From contig NC_080422.1 in NCBI RefSeq assembly GCF_029873635.1, positions 2,212,001-2,276,000 of the forward strand: 64,000 nucleotides of DNA, in the 5' to 3' direction. Made by a program: the position numbers and the translations under genes. This DNA comes from Malania oleifera (Eukaryota; Streptophyta; Magnoliopsida; Santalales; Ximeniaceae). Each line of letters begins with the position of its first letter. Position 1 is the first letter of the stretch. The notes beneath the pieces were generated by a model. It was not told where the DNA came from. It saw nothing but the letters and a program-made list of their open reading frames with translations, and made no database searches. Shown in pieces: positions 20,881 through 32,371 of the stretch.

Positions 20881-21420
20881 TGGGATTGGCTGGATATTAC
20901 TGTCGATTTGTAGAGGGATTCTCAGGACTATAAGGGCCTTTGATGTGACTGAGCAAGAAGATTTCCAGATTTGCATGGGATGATGCATGCGAGCAGAGCT
21001 GCCAGGAATTAAAATAGCGGCTTGTCACTACACCAGTACTGACAATTCCATCTGGAGGTGATGGCTATGTAGTTTACAGTGACACGTCTTTGAAATTTCT
21101 TGGCTGTGTATTGATACAGCATACTAGGGTCATAGCTTATGCCTCCCGACAGTTGAAAGAGTATGAAAAGAATAACCCTACCCACGATCTAGAATTGGTT
21201 GCAGTGGTACACGCGATAAAAGATTTGGAGGCATTACTTGTATGGTGAGAGATGCGATACATTCTCTGATCACAAAAGTTTGAAGTACTTTTTCACTCAA
21301 AAGGAGTTGATTATGAGATAGAGGAGGTGGTTGGAACTTATTAAATATTATGACTGCACTATCAGTTACCACCCAGGGAAAGCAAACGTGGTAGTAGATG
21401 CTCTAAGCAGGAAATCAGTG
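20881..21420 (+). pseudogene. Gypsy 2 RNase H
   Basis: The linker SFLGLAGYYCRFVEGFSG starts near 20875. RNase H pieces include [17 protein letters not shown] (first Asp kept, about 21064-21115), [12 protein letters not shown] (21140-21175) and YDCTISYHPGKANVVVDALS (21349-21408). Stops at 20930 and 21320 and frameshifts near 21220 break it. Confidence 0.83.
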
Positions 21421-22500
21421 GGACCTGCACTGGCAGCTATGGAGGTTCGGCATCCGATCCTGACAGATCTGGAGAGACTCGATGTAGAGTTGGTAGGGAG
21501 TGATCGTAAGAAATTTATTGCCAACTTAGTGGTGCAGCCTACATTACAAGAAATAATTAAAGCTACTCAAAAAGAGGACCCAGAATTAGTAGAGGTAATA
21601 GCCAGAATACAGGGTGGTCAAAGAGAGGAGTTCAGTATTTCAGATGACGGAGCTCTGAGGTTTCATACCAAATTATATGTGCCTGCAGATGATGATATTA
21701 GGAGAACGATTTTAGAGGAGGCTCGCAGATATCTATACACAGTTCATCCCAATAGTACTAAAATTATAAGGATCTGCGAGAGTATTTCTGGTGGAGTGGC
21801 ATGAAGAGGGAGATTGTCGAATTTGTGCAGCAGTGCTTGACATGCTAGCAGGTTAAGATTAAGCACCAGAGGCCAGTAGGGTAGTTGCAACCACTTTACA
21901 TCCCTGTGTGGAAGTGGGACCACATATCCATGGATTTCGTCACTAGGCTACCGCCAGCACCGCATGGATAGAATGTCGTCTGGGTAGTTATTGATTGGCT
22001 AACGAAAACAACCCACTTTCTACCTTTTAAAGTTAGCTACCCTATGAACTAATTGACAGAGATCTACATTCAAGAGATTGTTCGACCCCATGGAGTGCCA
22101 GTATCTATAGTCTCGAATCGTGACCCATGCTTTACATCACGATTTTGGAAGAGCTTATAAGAGACTTTGGGGTCTTAGTTAGCATTCAATACTGCTTTTC
22201 ATCGTCAGATAGATGGTCAGACAGAGAGGACAATCCAAGTACTTGAGGATATGCTGCGAGCGTGTGTATTGGATTTTGGGGGTAGTTGGACCCAGTATTT
22301 GCTGCTGGTTGAATTTGCTTATAATAACAGTTATCAGGCTAGCATTGGCATAACACCTTACAAGGCGCTTTATGGTAGGAGGTGTCGTTCTCCTCTTTAC
22401 TGGAATGAGTTAGGTGAAAAGCAAGTTTTGAGACCAGAAATAGTGCAATAGGCGTACAATAAATTTTGACTTATTCGAGAAAGAATCAGAGCAGCTCAGA
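21421..22500 (+). pseudogene. Gypsy 2 integrase
   Basis: The N-terminal part is open to 21804 (SVGPALAAMEVRHP ... RRYLYTVHPNSTK), leading into a zinc region with CLTC before a stop. The core has WDHISMDFVTRLPPAPHG (first Asp), [16 protein letters not shown], where the second catalytic Asp is Asn (AAT 22116-22118), and DGQTERTIQVLEDML (catalytic Glu). A final open piece 22251-22451 reads LLLVEFAYNNSYQASIG, TPYKALYGRRCRSPLYW. At least seven stops are present, several of them TAG or TAA where Gln is expected. Confidence 0.88.
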
Positions 22501-22978
22501 GTCGGTAGTAAAGCTATGCAGATAATCGCCATTAGAAATTGGAATTTGAAGTAGGTGACCATGTGTTTTTGAAAATAGAGCCACTGAAGGGAGTCATGAG
22601 GTTTGGGAGGAAGGGTAAGTTGAGTCCTAGGTTTATTGGCTCGTTTGAGATACTTGAGAAGGTTGGGTCAGTTGCCTATCGACTAGCTTTGCCACTAGCT
22701 TTGTTCAGAATACATAATGTATTTCACATTTCTATGTTAAGCAAATACGTCTCAGATCTCTCTCATGTCATCAATTATGTAGAATTTGAACTCAGTGATG
22801 CTCTAGCTTATGAGGAAATTCTAGTATAGATCTTAGATAGGAAGGAACAGGAAATGCGTAGTAAGAAAATTCAGTTTGTAAAAGTGCTATGAAGAAATCA
22901 TGCCATGGAAGAAGCTTTATGGGAGCTTGAGGAAGAAATTAGATAGAAATACCCACACCTATTTAGTGGGGCACAGTA
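22501..22978 (+). pseudogene. Gypsy 2 integrase C-terminal (chromodomain-like) tail
   Basis: The open segment 22539-22829 contains FEVGDHVFLKIEPLKGVMRFG, LSPRFIGSFEILEKVG and RIHNVFHISMLSKYVSD. After a TAG at 22827 it continues ILDRKEQEMRSKKIQFVKVL, then NHAMEEALWELEEEIR and KYPHLFSGAQ with a stop at 22978. The same region exists in gypsy 1 and gypsy 3. The chromodomain assignment is inferred from family and position. Confidence 0.8.
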
Positions 22979-23241
22979 GTGATCTGTATAGTTCAAATAA
23001 TGACAGTTTTATTTTATTCAGTACACAGTGACAAATGTATAATTGTAATTTAGAATATAGGATAGGTAGTATTTTTGGTTTTGGTAGAATTTTTTTTATG
23101 AGTATGTTTGTAATCTCCTCGAACTGTTTATGTAACCACGTTATTCCTCCTCCATAAGTGAGGGTTAGTAATAAAATAAATAGCCATTTTTGTTAAGGAT
23201 GATGTTCAATACTGATAGCAAATTTCGAGAACGAAATTTTA
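22979..23241 (+). other. Gypsy 2 3' untranslated spacer
   Basis: A short non-coding spacer with TCCATAAGTGAGGGT near 23150, also seen (reverse complement) in gypsy 3 near 61500. A conserved TTTCGAGAACGAAATTTTAT lies just before the polypurine tract. Confidence 0.7.
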
Positions 23242-23255
23242 TAAGGAGGGGAGAA
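23242..23255 (+). other. Polypurine tract of gypsy 2
   Basis: AAGGAGGGGAGAA immediately precedes the TGTAGAGACC start of the 3' LTR. Confidence 0.88.
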
Positions 23256-23339
23256 TGTAGAGACCCGAAAAAATTTATAGAAAGTAAATAATAAAGAAAG
23301 GAGGAAGAAAAGGAAATTTTAAAAGGGGACTTACAAAGT

Positions 23340-23555
23340 CTTGTCAACGAATGCAGGGTTTTCATTGACGAGCATCCTTCCTGGGCTTGTCGACATGGAG
23401 ATGCATCTCGTCGACGAGAACTTACCAAGAGGTGTTTCCAGGGTCTGAAACTCATCGACGAGAATTAAGTGCTCGTTGACAAACCTCCTTCATGGACTTG
23501 TAGACGAGGTATCGTGGCTCGTCAACGAGGCCACATGGACAACACTCTATATATA
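23340..23555 (+). promoter_or_regulatory. Palindrome array plus TATA box, gypsy 2 3' LTR
   Basis: Units run from CTTGTCAACGAA (23340) to CTCGTCAACGAG (ending 23529), then TATATATA at 23548. It is the same architecture as the 5' LTR with more decayed units. Confidence 0.8.
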
Positions 23556-24876
23556 GCCTCAAAACGGATTTTCAGCAAGGAATTTAATTTTTTTATTACT
23601 CTTTCTCTCTAAATGGTTTCTCTTACTTCTCTCTAGGTTTTCAGCTCCATTTCTCCCCAGTTCGGCTATCAAAAGCTACCATGGTGATCTTAAGGAGATT
23701 CTCTACGACATAGCCAAAGCAAAATGTTGATTTGAGAAGTTTGGAACCATCCCAAAATCAAGGTATGTAGATTATGGGTATTGTTAGTATCACTAAGTTT
23801 ATTTGAGCATAGATTTTGTATTGTATGAGAATATACTAGAGTTTTGTGAAGTAAAATTAAGGTATTATATTTTCAAGAATAGGGTGGGTTGAGGACCCGA
23901 GTGAGTATATTTCAGAAACTCAAGTAAAATGATAAATGATTTATAGTATAGAAATTGTGCGTATGTGGATTTGGGGAGAATATGTATGTGATAATTATCT
24001 AGGTGAATTCAGTTGTTTGGTTGGGAAATTATACGTGTGTTATCTCAGGATGTTGAAATTATGAACGTCACGTGCGTGAGATTGTAAATAGCATTTAGTA
24101 CTCAGATAGTCAGGTAAGGGAAATATTTTATGTCAGTTAAATTAGTAATATTATCAGTAGGTTTATGTGCTTCGGGAAAGTATAGATTTCAGTACAGAAG
24201 CTCTTTATTTAGTTGTGTGGCATGAGTTAGTATCAGATCAGTATAGTATTTTTATAGCTTTCAAATATCAAGATTTACAGTATATTATCAGAAAATATTA
24301 GTATATCAAATTTATACGAATTTCAGAATATCATGATGTGTGATATATATACGTAAAAATATCTATGAACAGATAGATATTCTCAGATTTTGTAGAATCA
24401 CATTTTATGGAATATATTCAGAAAAAATAAATAATACAGCATTTTTAGTATACCATGATTTTCAGATTTCAGAACCATAACACTTCAGATATTCAGTATT
24501 CAGATTACACAGCATATTCATATCAGTTATTTCATGTTATGGTTATTTCATTTATATCAGAATTATGGTAAAACAGTAATATAGAAATATCAGTTACATA
24601 TATATAGTATCAGACCTTGATGGACTAGATCAATTTTAGAGCACAGTACCGTAGCTATTTTCAGTTCAGAGTGCAACCACATAACTCAAATAGTATATGG
24701 ATTTTCAGTAGTCGATTGTGCCTATGTTGTGGACAGACTCCTCGTCAGTTAGGGTTGAGGAGGCTAATCTGACTTTTGGAGTTCAGTTGACTTATCCTAA
24801 TCGGCCAGCCAGTGATAGGTTCCGCCTGTGGACTGCACAACCCTGTCATAAGTGGTTAAAGGGAAATTTTCTCAGT

Positions 24877-24924
<48 letters not shown>

Positions 24925-25958
24925 AGATTTACAGAAACCGTAGACACACGTATGAATATTAGAAGTATTATGAATAGAATATTCAGAAAAAAAAAAAAAT
25001 TTATGTTAAGCAACATAAGTATGAGCTATATTGTGTATTAATTATTCGTGTTTTCTCAGACTCAATTATTTACAGTACTTTTAAATCAGGTTTTACAATT
25101 ATGTAAATTCATCTACCACACACTAGCAATAGCATATTTTGTCTTACTGAGAGTTGTCTCATCCCAATATTCTATTATTTTTTAGGTGAACTAGATAGGC
25201 GAGCAGATTTGGCTCGCAAATAGAGGGGACTGCAGTACTGTAACACCCCGGTCCTTTATACAAACCTAGAATGCTACTACACATACGTTATACCTGTATA
25301 AGATAAGCATACATAAACAACTAGCCTTAAATAGGGACAAACGGGTGTATTTCATACATATATGTATTCAAGTACAGCAAAAAACATAAACATTGTTACG
25401 GGGTTCTATTAGACATATACTAGAGTTCTATCTATATTTTTCAATACATAATATCCATGCTTAAAACATAAATTGTATTACATCCCCTTACATTCAACTA
25501 GGCTAACAACCCAGTACAGATACAAAAACTTACGTCTACTAACAAGACTCTACGTGCCAAAGTCCCTCTAGAAGAACTAGGACTGACGTCCTATAGGACC
25601 TGAAACAAAGGTTGTAAGATTAATTAGGGTGAGACATTTCTTAGTAAGGTGGAAGATATTACATCAACACATGACTACATGAGTTTATTCCAATTAGAAA
25701 CAGTTGCACAATACCACAGTCAGCGTATAGTACTATAAGAGATATATAAACTCAATACAACATCATTACAAGCGAAAGTTCCTGAGGTTAGGGTAGGGTA
25801 TAGGCCCATACACTATACGATCCCTCCTCATGGTCTCAACCCTGTGACTTTGTGTAACAACTCGAATAATAATGGAATTTAAATAACAAGAGGAGGGGAA
25901 ATGGAAATGGTAACATCACATTTTGGAAGGAAAAAAAACTAAAGAGAGTCTTTAGGGA

Positions 25959-26140
25959 TTCATCGACGAATACAGGGGATTCGTCGGTGAAGGCTTAAGA
26001 GAATTCGATGACGAAGACTGAATTTCGTCAATGAAGAAATACCAAGAGGCGTTTTGAGCTGACTGAATTTCATCGACGAAATTAATGAAGGATTCGTTGA
26101 TGAATGACGTGGCTCATCGACGAATCCAGTTCTATAAATA
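25959..26140 (+). promoter_or_regulatory. Palindrome array plus TATA box, plus solo LTR
   Basis: Seven units are seen, 25959-26124, with spacing 21, 24, 20, 45, 24, 20; one unit of the second quartet is missing. TATAAATA is at 26133, only 8 bp after the last unit. The first two units and their spacer nearly match the copia-type LTR at 31953. Confidence 0.8.
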
Positions 26141-26880
26141 GAAAAATCCTGATTTTTAACTTCATAACTAAGTAAACTCTCTTCTCTCTATTTCCCCTTC
26201 GGCCCTCTTTATCTCTCTCATCGATTTTGGGCCAAATTTATGCCGGATCAACAATCCGAAGTCACCACGACGCTTCTAGGGAAGTTCTCTCCAAATCTGC
26301 TAGAGCGGATTGTTAATGAAAGCAAGTTGGAAATCATCCCTAGGTTGAGGTAAGACTTTTAAGTCAAATTTGGTCTTATGACAGTTATAGGAAGTGATGT
26401 ACATGTAGAAATACTGAAGTTTAATACTGGAAGTTTTCAGTTTCAAGGTATTGATCAAGAAACCCTACGAGTGTGAGATTAGAGTTTATAGGGACTTTTC
26501 TCAGTAGCCAGGTAAGGGAATAAACTAAAGCAATTACTTTCTTGCAAATTATTGTTATTTATGAGAAAAGTTATGTTCAGGAAAAGCATATATTTTATCT
26601 GTATATTACGAAGGAAATGTACGTTTGAGAAAAATAGTGTTATTATGTTGAAATGTATATATATGTATGAGATGCCAAAAACTATGATTTTAGAATACAA
26701 TGCATGGGTTTTATACAGAAAATGTGTGGCATGAATATTATTTTACATGGAAAAATATTATGATATGATAATGATACGAATGTAGTCTGAATTGAGAAGT
26801 TATGAAAGTATACAGTACATTATGATTTTGACAAATATACGATTAAATGATTATTTTCAGAATGATGTATATATGTATGA

Positions 26881-27003
26881 TACCGACGCAAAGCCATATG
26901 TATGTATGATTTGAGAGCGAGGCCATATCGGCGCAAGGCCGTATTTATGTATGATTTCGGCGCAAGACCATATTTATGAAATGTTCGGCACAATGCCATG
27001 ATT
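26881..27003 (+). repeat. Minisatellite in solo LTR
   Basis: About four degenerate copies of a 30-40 bp unit with a CGGCGCAAGGCC-ATATTTATG core lie in tandem in the AT-rich middle of the LTR. Confidence 0.7.
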
Positions 27004-29224
27004 ATGAAAGATGATATATTATCATGTACTATATGTTATCAGAACTCGGATGTTAATTTAGTTCAGTTTTAGGAGCTCGGTACCGTAACTAGTTATAGAT
27101 CAGATATCTATATTCAGACTTGTGCTAACCACCCCATGAGGGGGTGGGAGATGGATAGTCGGTATGGCTTTCAGTGTAGAGTTGTAGACGTCCACCTGGC
27201 AGTCCGGACCAGAGTGCGGCGGGCCCATCATACTTACAGACATATTTGACTTAGCAGTGGTCTGCCAGCCATTGTCGGGTCCTACTTTCGAGCTACACAA
27301 CCCATCATGGGAGGTAATACACGACATTAGCTAGCTATTCATCTTGGGTATATTTTCAATATTACAGTTATAGCAGATATTTTATGTATGTTATGAGTTA
27401 TTAGCAAATATGAAAACGTGTGATTATTCAGTATGATATGATGAATGTTTTTCGATTTATGAAATGTACTGTCTATGTATAAATGCATTAAATGTTCATG
27501 TTGTCACACAATTGTATTTAGTTTATTATCCCTTACTGAGAAGTATCTCACCCTCGAACTAAATGTATTTTTCAGGAGACCTTGAGTGACCGGCGGATCG
27601 TGGCTGCTGTTAAGTTAGGGATATTACCCCGTTAGGAGGGTAAGATTTTTGTACTAGGGTCAGAATTATTTTGTGTTTGACTCTAGAGTTATTTTTATGT
27701 TTATGGGGATGTATAAAAATACAGTTTTATGATGTGTAGTAAACTCTGGTATTATGTTTGATGAATGGATGGTTTCAATTTTATGATTGCTGCTGTTTAG
27801 GTTTCCGCCGAGATTAACAGGTGTCCCCGTTACCCACGGGTTTGGGTTGACCATTTTATCTATTATGTGACATATTATATTTAGAAATTGAAGTTGCTAC
27901 ACTTTGCCCATTTTAGTTTTTAAATCATGTATATGAAAATTTAGGATGATGACCAGTTTTGGAACTTTCAGAAATATGCCTATTTACCCTGTGGCACGGG
28001 TTGTGCACTGATAAACTCTGATAGATCCATGTTCGTGCAGGCACTGTCAAGCATCACAGATATAGTCTGGCTACTCCACCAGGTCCATTATTTCACTAAT
28101 GGCCCCATACACTCCTGCAAGCCGACTATCTCGATACCCACACTAATTCACATGTGTGGTTGCACTGTACCTTTGTTAGCAACGGAGCCGCACCTCAAGC
28201 TATTTAAAGTTTTAGATAACCTGGAGTATCTTTCAACTCCTTTGGAGTGTCTTTCAACTCCTTTAGTAACAAGATGTGGTCCCAATCAATCATATATATA
28301 ATTTACAATAAAACATAACAACTTGTGTAGTTCTAGTAATTTCATAATTGTACTCACCCAATCTTTCATGCATTCTTTGTTTCTGTCAGACAATGGTGTT
28401 AACCGGCACAAACGCTTTCGATTCAACCCTTTTTTACATATAAAGCTCGATGATTAACCGACACCTGTTTTCCATATTTTCAGATAACAAGATGGAACTT
28501 CAGTTTTCATAGTTCATTTACAAGTATACAGTTCAGTATGTTCCATTTCATATCATATGTAACGCTTGTTTTGTCAAAATCCGCTATAAACAGTATATAA
28601 TTTGAAAAATACCATTTGGACCGCAAACATGGGTATCAAGCAGCTCCTACTTTAGGTTTAATATAAATAAAGTAGTTTTGGAAAGTTTAGAGTTCATATA
28701 CCTAAACCCTTATTTTTGCCAAAAATCGTAAAATCGTAAGAAACAATATTTATACCCGGTAAAATTTGCAGATAAGCAGTCAAAATGTGCATAAGGACAT
28801 AAGCTATCTTTCTAATGGTTTAGTTTTCTAAAAACACTAATATAAACAAATCCCCTCACCTTAATCCCGAAGCTGAAACACGAACAAATCGCCCCAAAAC
28901 ATTGACACAAGATCCTCGAAATCTAAAAACTGAAGAACAATACTTGACTATAATCTTAACTACTACATAATTACCAAATGAAAAATGAAATTGGATCCTT
29001 ACCTCGATTTAGGGAAAAACCCAAAAAACCTCAGATCGAAAATCGGATCCGTTATAACTATAGAGATTCTCCTCCTAATCCATGTAGTGATGCTGGATTG
29101 TTGATTTTGGAAAAAAAAAAATGGCACAAAATCCTAGAGAGAGAGGGTCGGTTTGAGTTCTAGAGAGAGAGAGAGAGAGAGAGAGAGAAAATGGGATAAA
29201 TTAGCAAGGAAGAAAAGGATATTC

Positions 29225-29447
29225 TATTTATAACTAGTTTGACTCGGCCAGCCTCATCGACGAGTCGGAGTTCTTGTCAACGAGTCCAAGAAGGTCACTC
29301 ATGGCCAAGAAGGTGATCTCATCAACGAGTTTGAGATTTCAGAATCCCTAAATATCCCTCGGTATCTCCTCATTGACGAGCCTTGGCGTCTTATCGCCGA
29401 GCCACAAAAGAGACTTCGTTGATGAGAAATGGAGCCTCGTCGACAAG
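29225..29447 (-). promoter_or_regulatory. Palindrome array plus TATA box, minus solo LTR
   Basis: The eight units span 29253-29447 (including the weak unit CTCATGGCCAAG). Plus-strand spacing is 20, 25, 20, 51, 21, 25, 21. The minus-strand TATA box is at 29225-29232, about 20 bp from the nearest unit. Confidence 0.8.
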
Positions 29448-29831
29448 CTCTGTTGTTTTGTCCTTTTTAATTTTCCTTCTATTTTCTTTATTTATTTTCC
29501 GGATTCGGGTCCCTACAAGTACTACCCTGTTTGGAGGGTAAGTATTTTGGAAAGTCACTTTTTGAGTAGTCCCTAGATCCAGGTGAGGGCAATTTGGGAA
29601 TGGTTAAGTATGTATATTTTGGAGAGATAGGTACTCTATGGTATTGCATATATTTTATGTGGATATTTGCTTTCCGCTTCCCGCTACATAGGTAGTTTAT
29701 GGTTATACAGGTTCCGCGGTCCTTACTTAGTCCATGATGATGTTATGGTTTATATTATAAGGTATCAAAACATTGAAATTTTATAGTTTATATATGTGGA
29801 AAACAAAGGGCATGAAAATTAGGTCGTTACA

Positions 29832-30320
29832 AGAATTTTATATTATAAGATATTTTATTTTATTTTATTTAAAAAAATAGACATTTGGCTAACTAAAAAA
29901 CTTCAAATGTGTTAAACCCTTAATTACCTCGACATTGTCAAGGCATGTGATTGGTTTTATCAACTCACGTGCCAAGACAATGGGGTCTCTCATAAGTTAT
30001 CTTATGAGATTCGGTGGATATATATTCTATTTTTCTAAGGAGGCAACACATAAAAGTTCATAATATACTTAAGACATGGCTAGATATGGATATGGTTGGG
30101 ATCACGGTCTTTGATTGATCAAGTCACTATTGTATGATTGATTTGTTGGTGTTGTTAGATTTAGTTAACTCATATACATGTTACGTGCCTCAATGTCATG
30201 TGGTGCTTCATGAGCATATGAGGGATATGTTATAGTCAAAGGGAAATTGTGCATGCATAACACATAGTTGACTTGTAGGCTATTTACAGTATTAGTGACA
30301 AAGGCTGCAATTAATGTTGA
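29832..30320. other. Unassigned intergenic DNA
   Basis: It is the right flank of gypsy 2. A TTTTATTTTATTT run is at 29850; nothing else is recognised. Confidence 0.5.
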
Positions 30321-30527
30321 GTTCAGCTGGGTTGGGTCAAGTGATAAAGGTAACTTGTGACTTTGGTGACCCCAATGTCATAGGTTCAATTTCCCATTAA
30401 GAGTTTACCCTAGTGAATTACCAAAGGTGCGTCAATGGACATGCGGCTTTGACCGTCCTGGGTTTGGTACCACACCATAGTTTTCAAAGTGGCGCGATGG
30501 TGGTTGGAGTCCCCGGATTATAAAAAA
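30321..30527 (+). mobile_element. SINE copy 2
   Basis: A tRNA-like head (GGGTCAAGTGATAAAGG as A box, GGTTCAATTTCCC as B box about 40 bp later) is followed by the shared body GTGCGTCAATGGACATG, GGTTTGGTACCACACCATAG, GGTTGGAGTCCCCGGATTAT and a short A-rich tail. It matches copies at 15347 and 42856. Confidence 0.82.
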
Positions 30528-30805
30528 CAAATGTTGAGATGTTGATCAAACAACCCGATTACTAACTAGTAGTTTTTCTTTCTTTCTTTCTTCTTTTCTT
30601 TTTTTTTTCAAAATGGGGATTGACATGGATTCTTATATGAAGGATATTTGCGGTCTGACATATGACAATGTTTCTAACCACGATATATAGATTCTACTAG
30701 TTATAACGTCTTGTTGGAAAACGTTAGTTGTGTCCATTACTACTTAAGCAATTCAAGTACTAGATGTCAACTATATAATTATATGACATGTAGAATGACA
30801 TAAGA
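30528..30805. other. Unassigned intergenic DNA
   Basis: A (TTTC)n/T-rich patch is at 30577-30610; no gene or element is recognised. Confidence 0.5.
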
Positions 30806-31397
30806 TGTGACAACCTGAAATTTCATACCATTTTTTTTTACTACAAAATAATAAACTCTGATACTCCGGATAATATCTGCTTTAACATCTAGGCCCAAGT
30901 GAGCACTGAGGAAACCTGTTTATATTACATACCTATGCAGCGGAAAAACATAAAACTATCCATCCATATAAACAATACTAGAATTTTAGTACTCTTCCCA
31001 ACCATGCACACATATATAAACATCACTCTAGTATCATCTACTCAAAAATGCTCTCTCCTGTATACATTTACCTAACAAATAGGGCAGTGTACTCGCCTCC
31101 TTTATCTGCGAGCATGATCCGCTCGCCTAACTGGATCACATAAAAATTACTAAATCCCTGGGATGAGACAACGCTCAATAAGAGGAAATATACTATTACT
31201 AGTATGTGGCAACAGGGTTTCATAATTACTATAGTAACAAAATCTGAAACTGTATAAACTGAAAGAATGATATACATTATAACTTGACTCTGTCATAGTT
31301 TAAAGTATAACTATATTATCTGAGTTTTCTACTTTTCATACTTCTAATAACATACTATATCTGCAGATACTTTATAAATATGTATACATATATATTA
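30806..31397 (-). repeat. Gypsy LTR fragment (minus, 3' part only)
   Basis: The plus strand begins TGTGACAACCTG and shares its layout with the left end of the gypsy 3 LTR: TATGCAGCGGAAA, a GCTCGCCTAA stretch, and GGATGAGACAACGCTCAATAAG at 31160-31181 (the conserved hairpin block in reverse). It breaks off at about 31397; the array and TATA are absent. Confidence 0.75.
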
Positions 31398-31952
31398 GAT
31401 CTAGTGGTTAAGGGCTTTCATTCTAACCTTATTTTAATGACAACAACCCATTAGTAGTTCTTTAAGGATACTGACAGTTTTCCTCTAGTCCAGTCCAAAT
31501 ACACAGAACAGTTCCAAAGCAAGCATAAGAGGTTAACAACTCTCAAACCAGCAAAGAATAGATGACCATCAACAAAGTCCAACATAAGAGATATTTGGAA
31601 CTTAGCCACTCAACCAAAGCATTTATGGATCCTATATAGTAAGCATAAGCTCTGGCTTATGTGTGTGAGTTGATATTGTAATCCCTTGTGTATGGTGTTG
31701 TTCAAAAGTAACTAGCAAGAGATGGGAAAATTGCATATGCATTTAGATCAAGATAGGCTAAAACATAGACACTAGTCTCACACATACATATCAAGCCAAG
31801 TAAAATGCATAAGATGTCTATAACTTTCAAACACATTTTATTAAACCCAAGACATCTTAAAAATAGGTTAAAAATAACTTCTAAAATAATATGAAACCCT
31901 TACTTTAACATTAACCAAAGTTTGAATAGTTTTTAAAATGACAAGTAAAGGG

Positions 31953-32371
31953 TTCATCGACGAATACAGGGGATTCATCGATGAACTCAACATGGTACCT
32001 CGTCGACGTACACAGGGTACTCATCGACGAGAATATACCGAGACCACCTAAAAAGTTCAGAGCATCTTTGTCTACGAATACAAGGGATTCAGCAACAAAG
32101 TTAATGTAGTGGTTCGTCAACATACACAGGGTACTCGTCGACGAAAAGATACCGAGATTGCCTAAAAGTTCAGAGCATCTTCATTGACGAATACAGGGGA
32201 TTCGGCGACGAAGGCAATGCAGTGGTTCGTTAACGTACACAGGGTACTCGTCAATGAAAAGAAACCGTGACCCATTCAAATTTAGAACCAATGGTTCGTC
32301 GATGAACATAGGGCTTCGTTGATGAAGGCACTCATGGGACTCATTGACGAAGTCGTGACCTCGTCGACGAA
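31953..32371 (+). promoter_or_regulatory. Double-length palindrome array in a copia-type LTR
   Basis: Sixteen units form four quartets, each spaced 21, 25, 21 (last 20, 25, 20), with 46-48 bp between quartets. Linkers repeat ATACCGAGA and AAAAGTTCAGAGCATC. This is the gypsy architecture doubled by tandem duplication of a quartet-plus-linker unit of about 113 bp. No clear TATA box follows at once. Confidence 0.8.

Larger units (their letters stand above)
25853..27901 (+). mobile_element. Solo gypsy LTR (plus), innermost insertion
   Basis: It is 2049 bp, starts TGTAACAACTCG, ends GTTGCTACA, and is flanked by the perfect duplication CTTTG (25848-25852 and 27902-27906). Order: palindrome array, TATA (26133-26140), leader, donor-like GAGGTAAGA at 26350, CAGGTAAGGG near 26511, CTTACTGAG...TCTCACCC (27531-27552), acceptor-like TTTTTCAG ending 27575. 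No internal coding region exists, so it is a solo LTR. Confidence 0.93.
25239..29517 (-). mobile_element. Solo gypsy LTR (minus), nested in gypsy 2 and itself interrupted
   Basis: The plus strand starts TGTAACACCCC and ends GGTCCCTACA, flanked by the perfect duplication AGTAC (25234-25238 and 29518-29522). After removing the nested 25853-27901 and its duplication, about 2.2 kb remain, the size of one LTR, with no internal coding region. On the minus strand it shows, in order, the palindrome array, TATA, a (TC)n leader (plus 29161-29188), the conserved CTTACTAAG...TCTCACCC block (plus 25626-25648) and a TTACA end. It therefore looks like a solo LTR left by recombination. Confidence 0.9.
15752..29831 (+). 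mobile_element. Gypsy 2: complete Ty3/gypsy element with nested insertion in its 3' LTR
   Basis: It begins TGTAGAGACC and ends GTCGTTACA. Flanks are AGCAT (15747-15751) and AGAAT (29832-29836), an imperfect 5-bp target duplication. The LTRs are about 2.4 kb, and the internal region is 18193-23255 in the order gag, protease, RT, RNase H, integrase, tail. The 3' LTR is interrupted by 25239-29517. It is related to gypsy 1 but is a distinct family, and fewer of its motifs are lost. Confidence 0.95.
23256..29831 (+). repeat. Gypsy 2 3' LTR, split by a nested LTR
   Basis: LTR sequence occupies 23256-25238 and 29523-29831; the insert 25239-29517 plus the duplicated AGTAC lies between. On both sides it aligns with the 5' LTR (the junction corresponds to about 17891). 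It has a TATA at 23548-23555, a donor-like AAGGTATGT at 23763, the CTTACTGAGAG...TCTCATCC block (25143-25163), an acceptor-like TTTTAG ending 25185, and a TTACA end. Confidence 0.93.

Noticed and set aside
28029..28301. A 90-codon open frame
   Set aside because: It overlaps the reverse complement of conserved LTR landmarks (GTGCAACCACA block) in the minus solo LTR; no domain.
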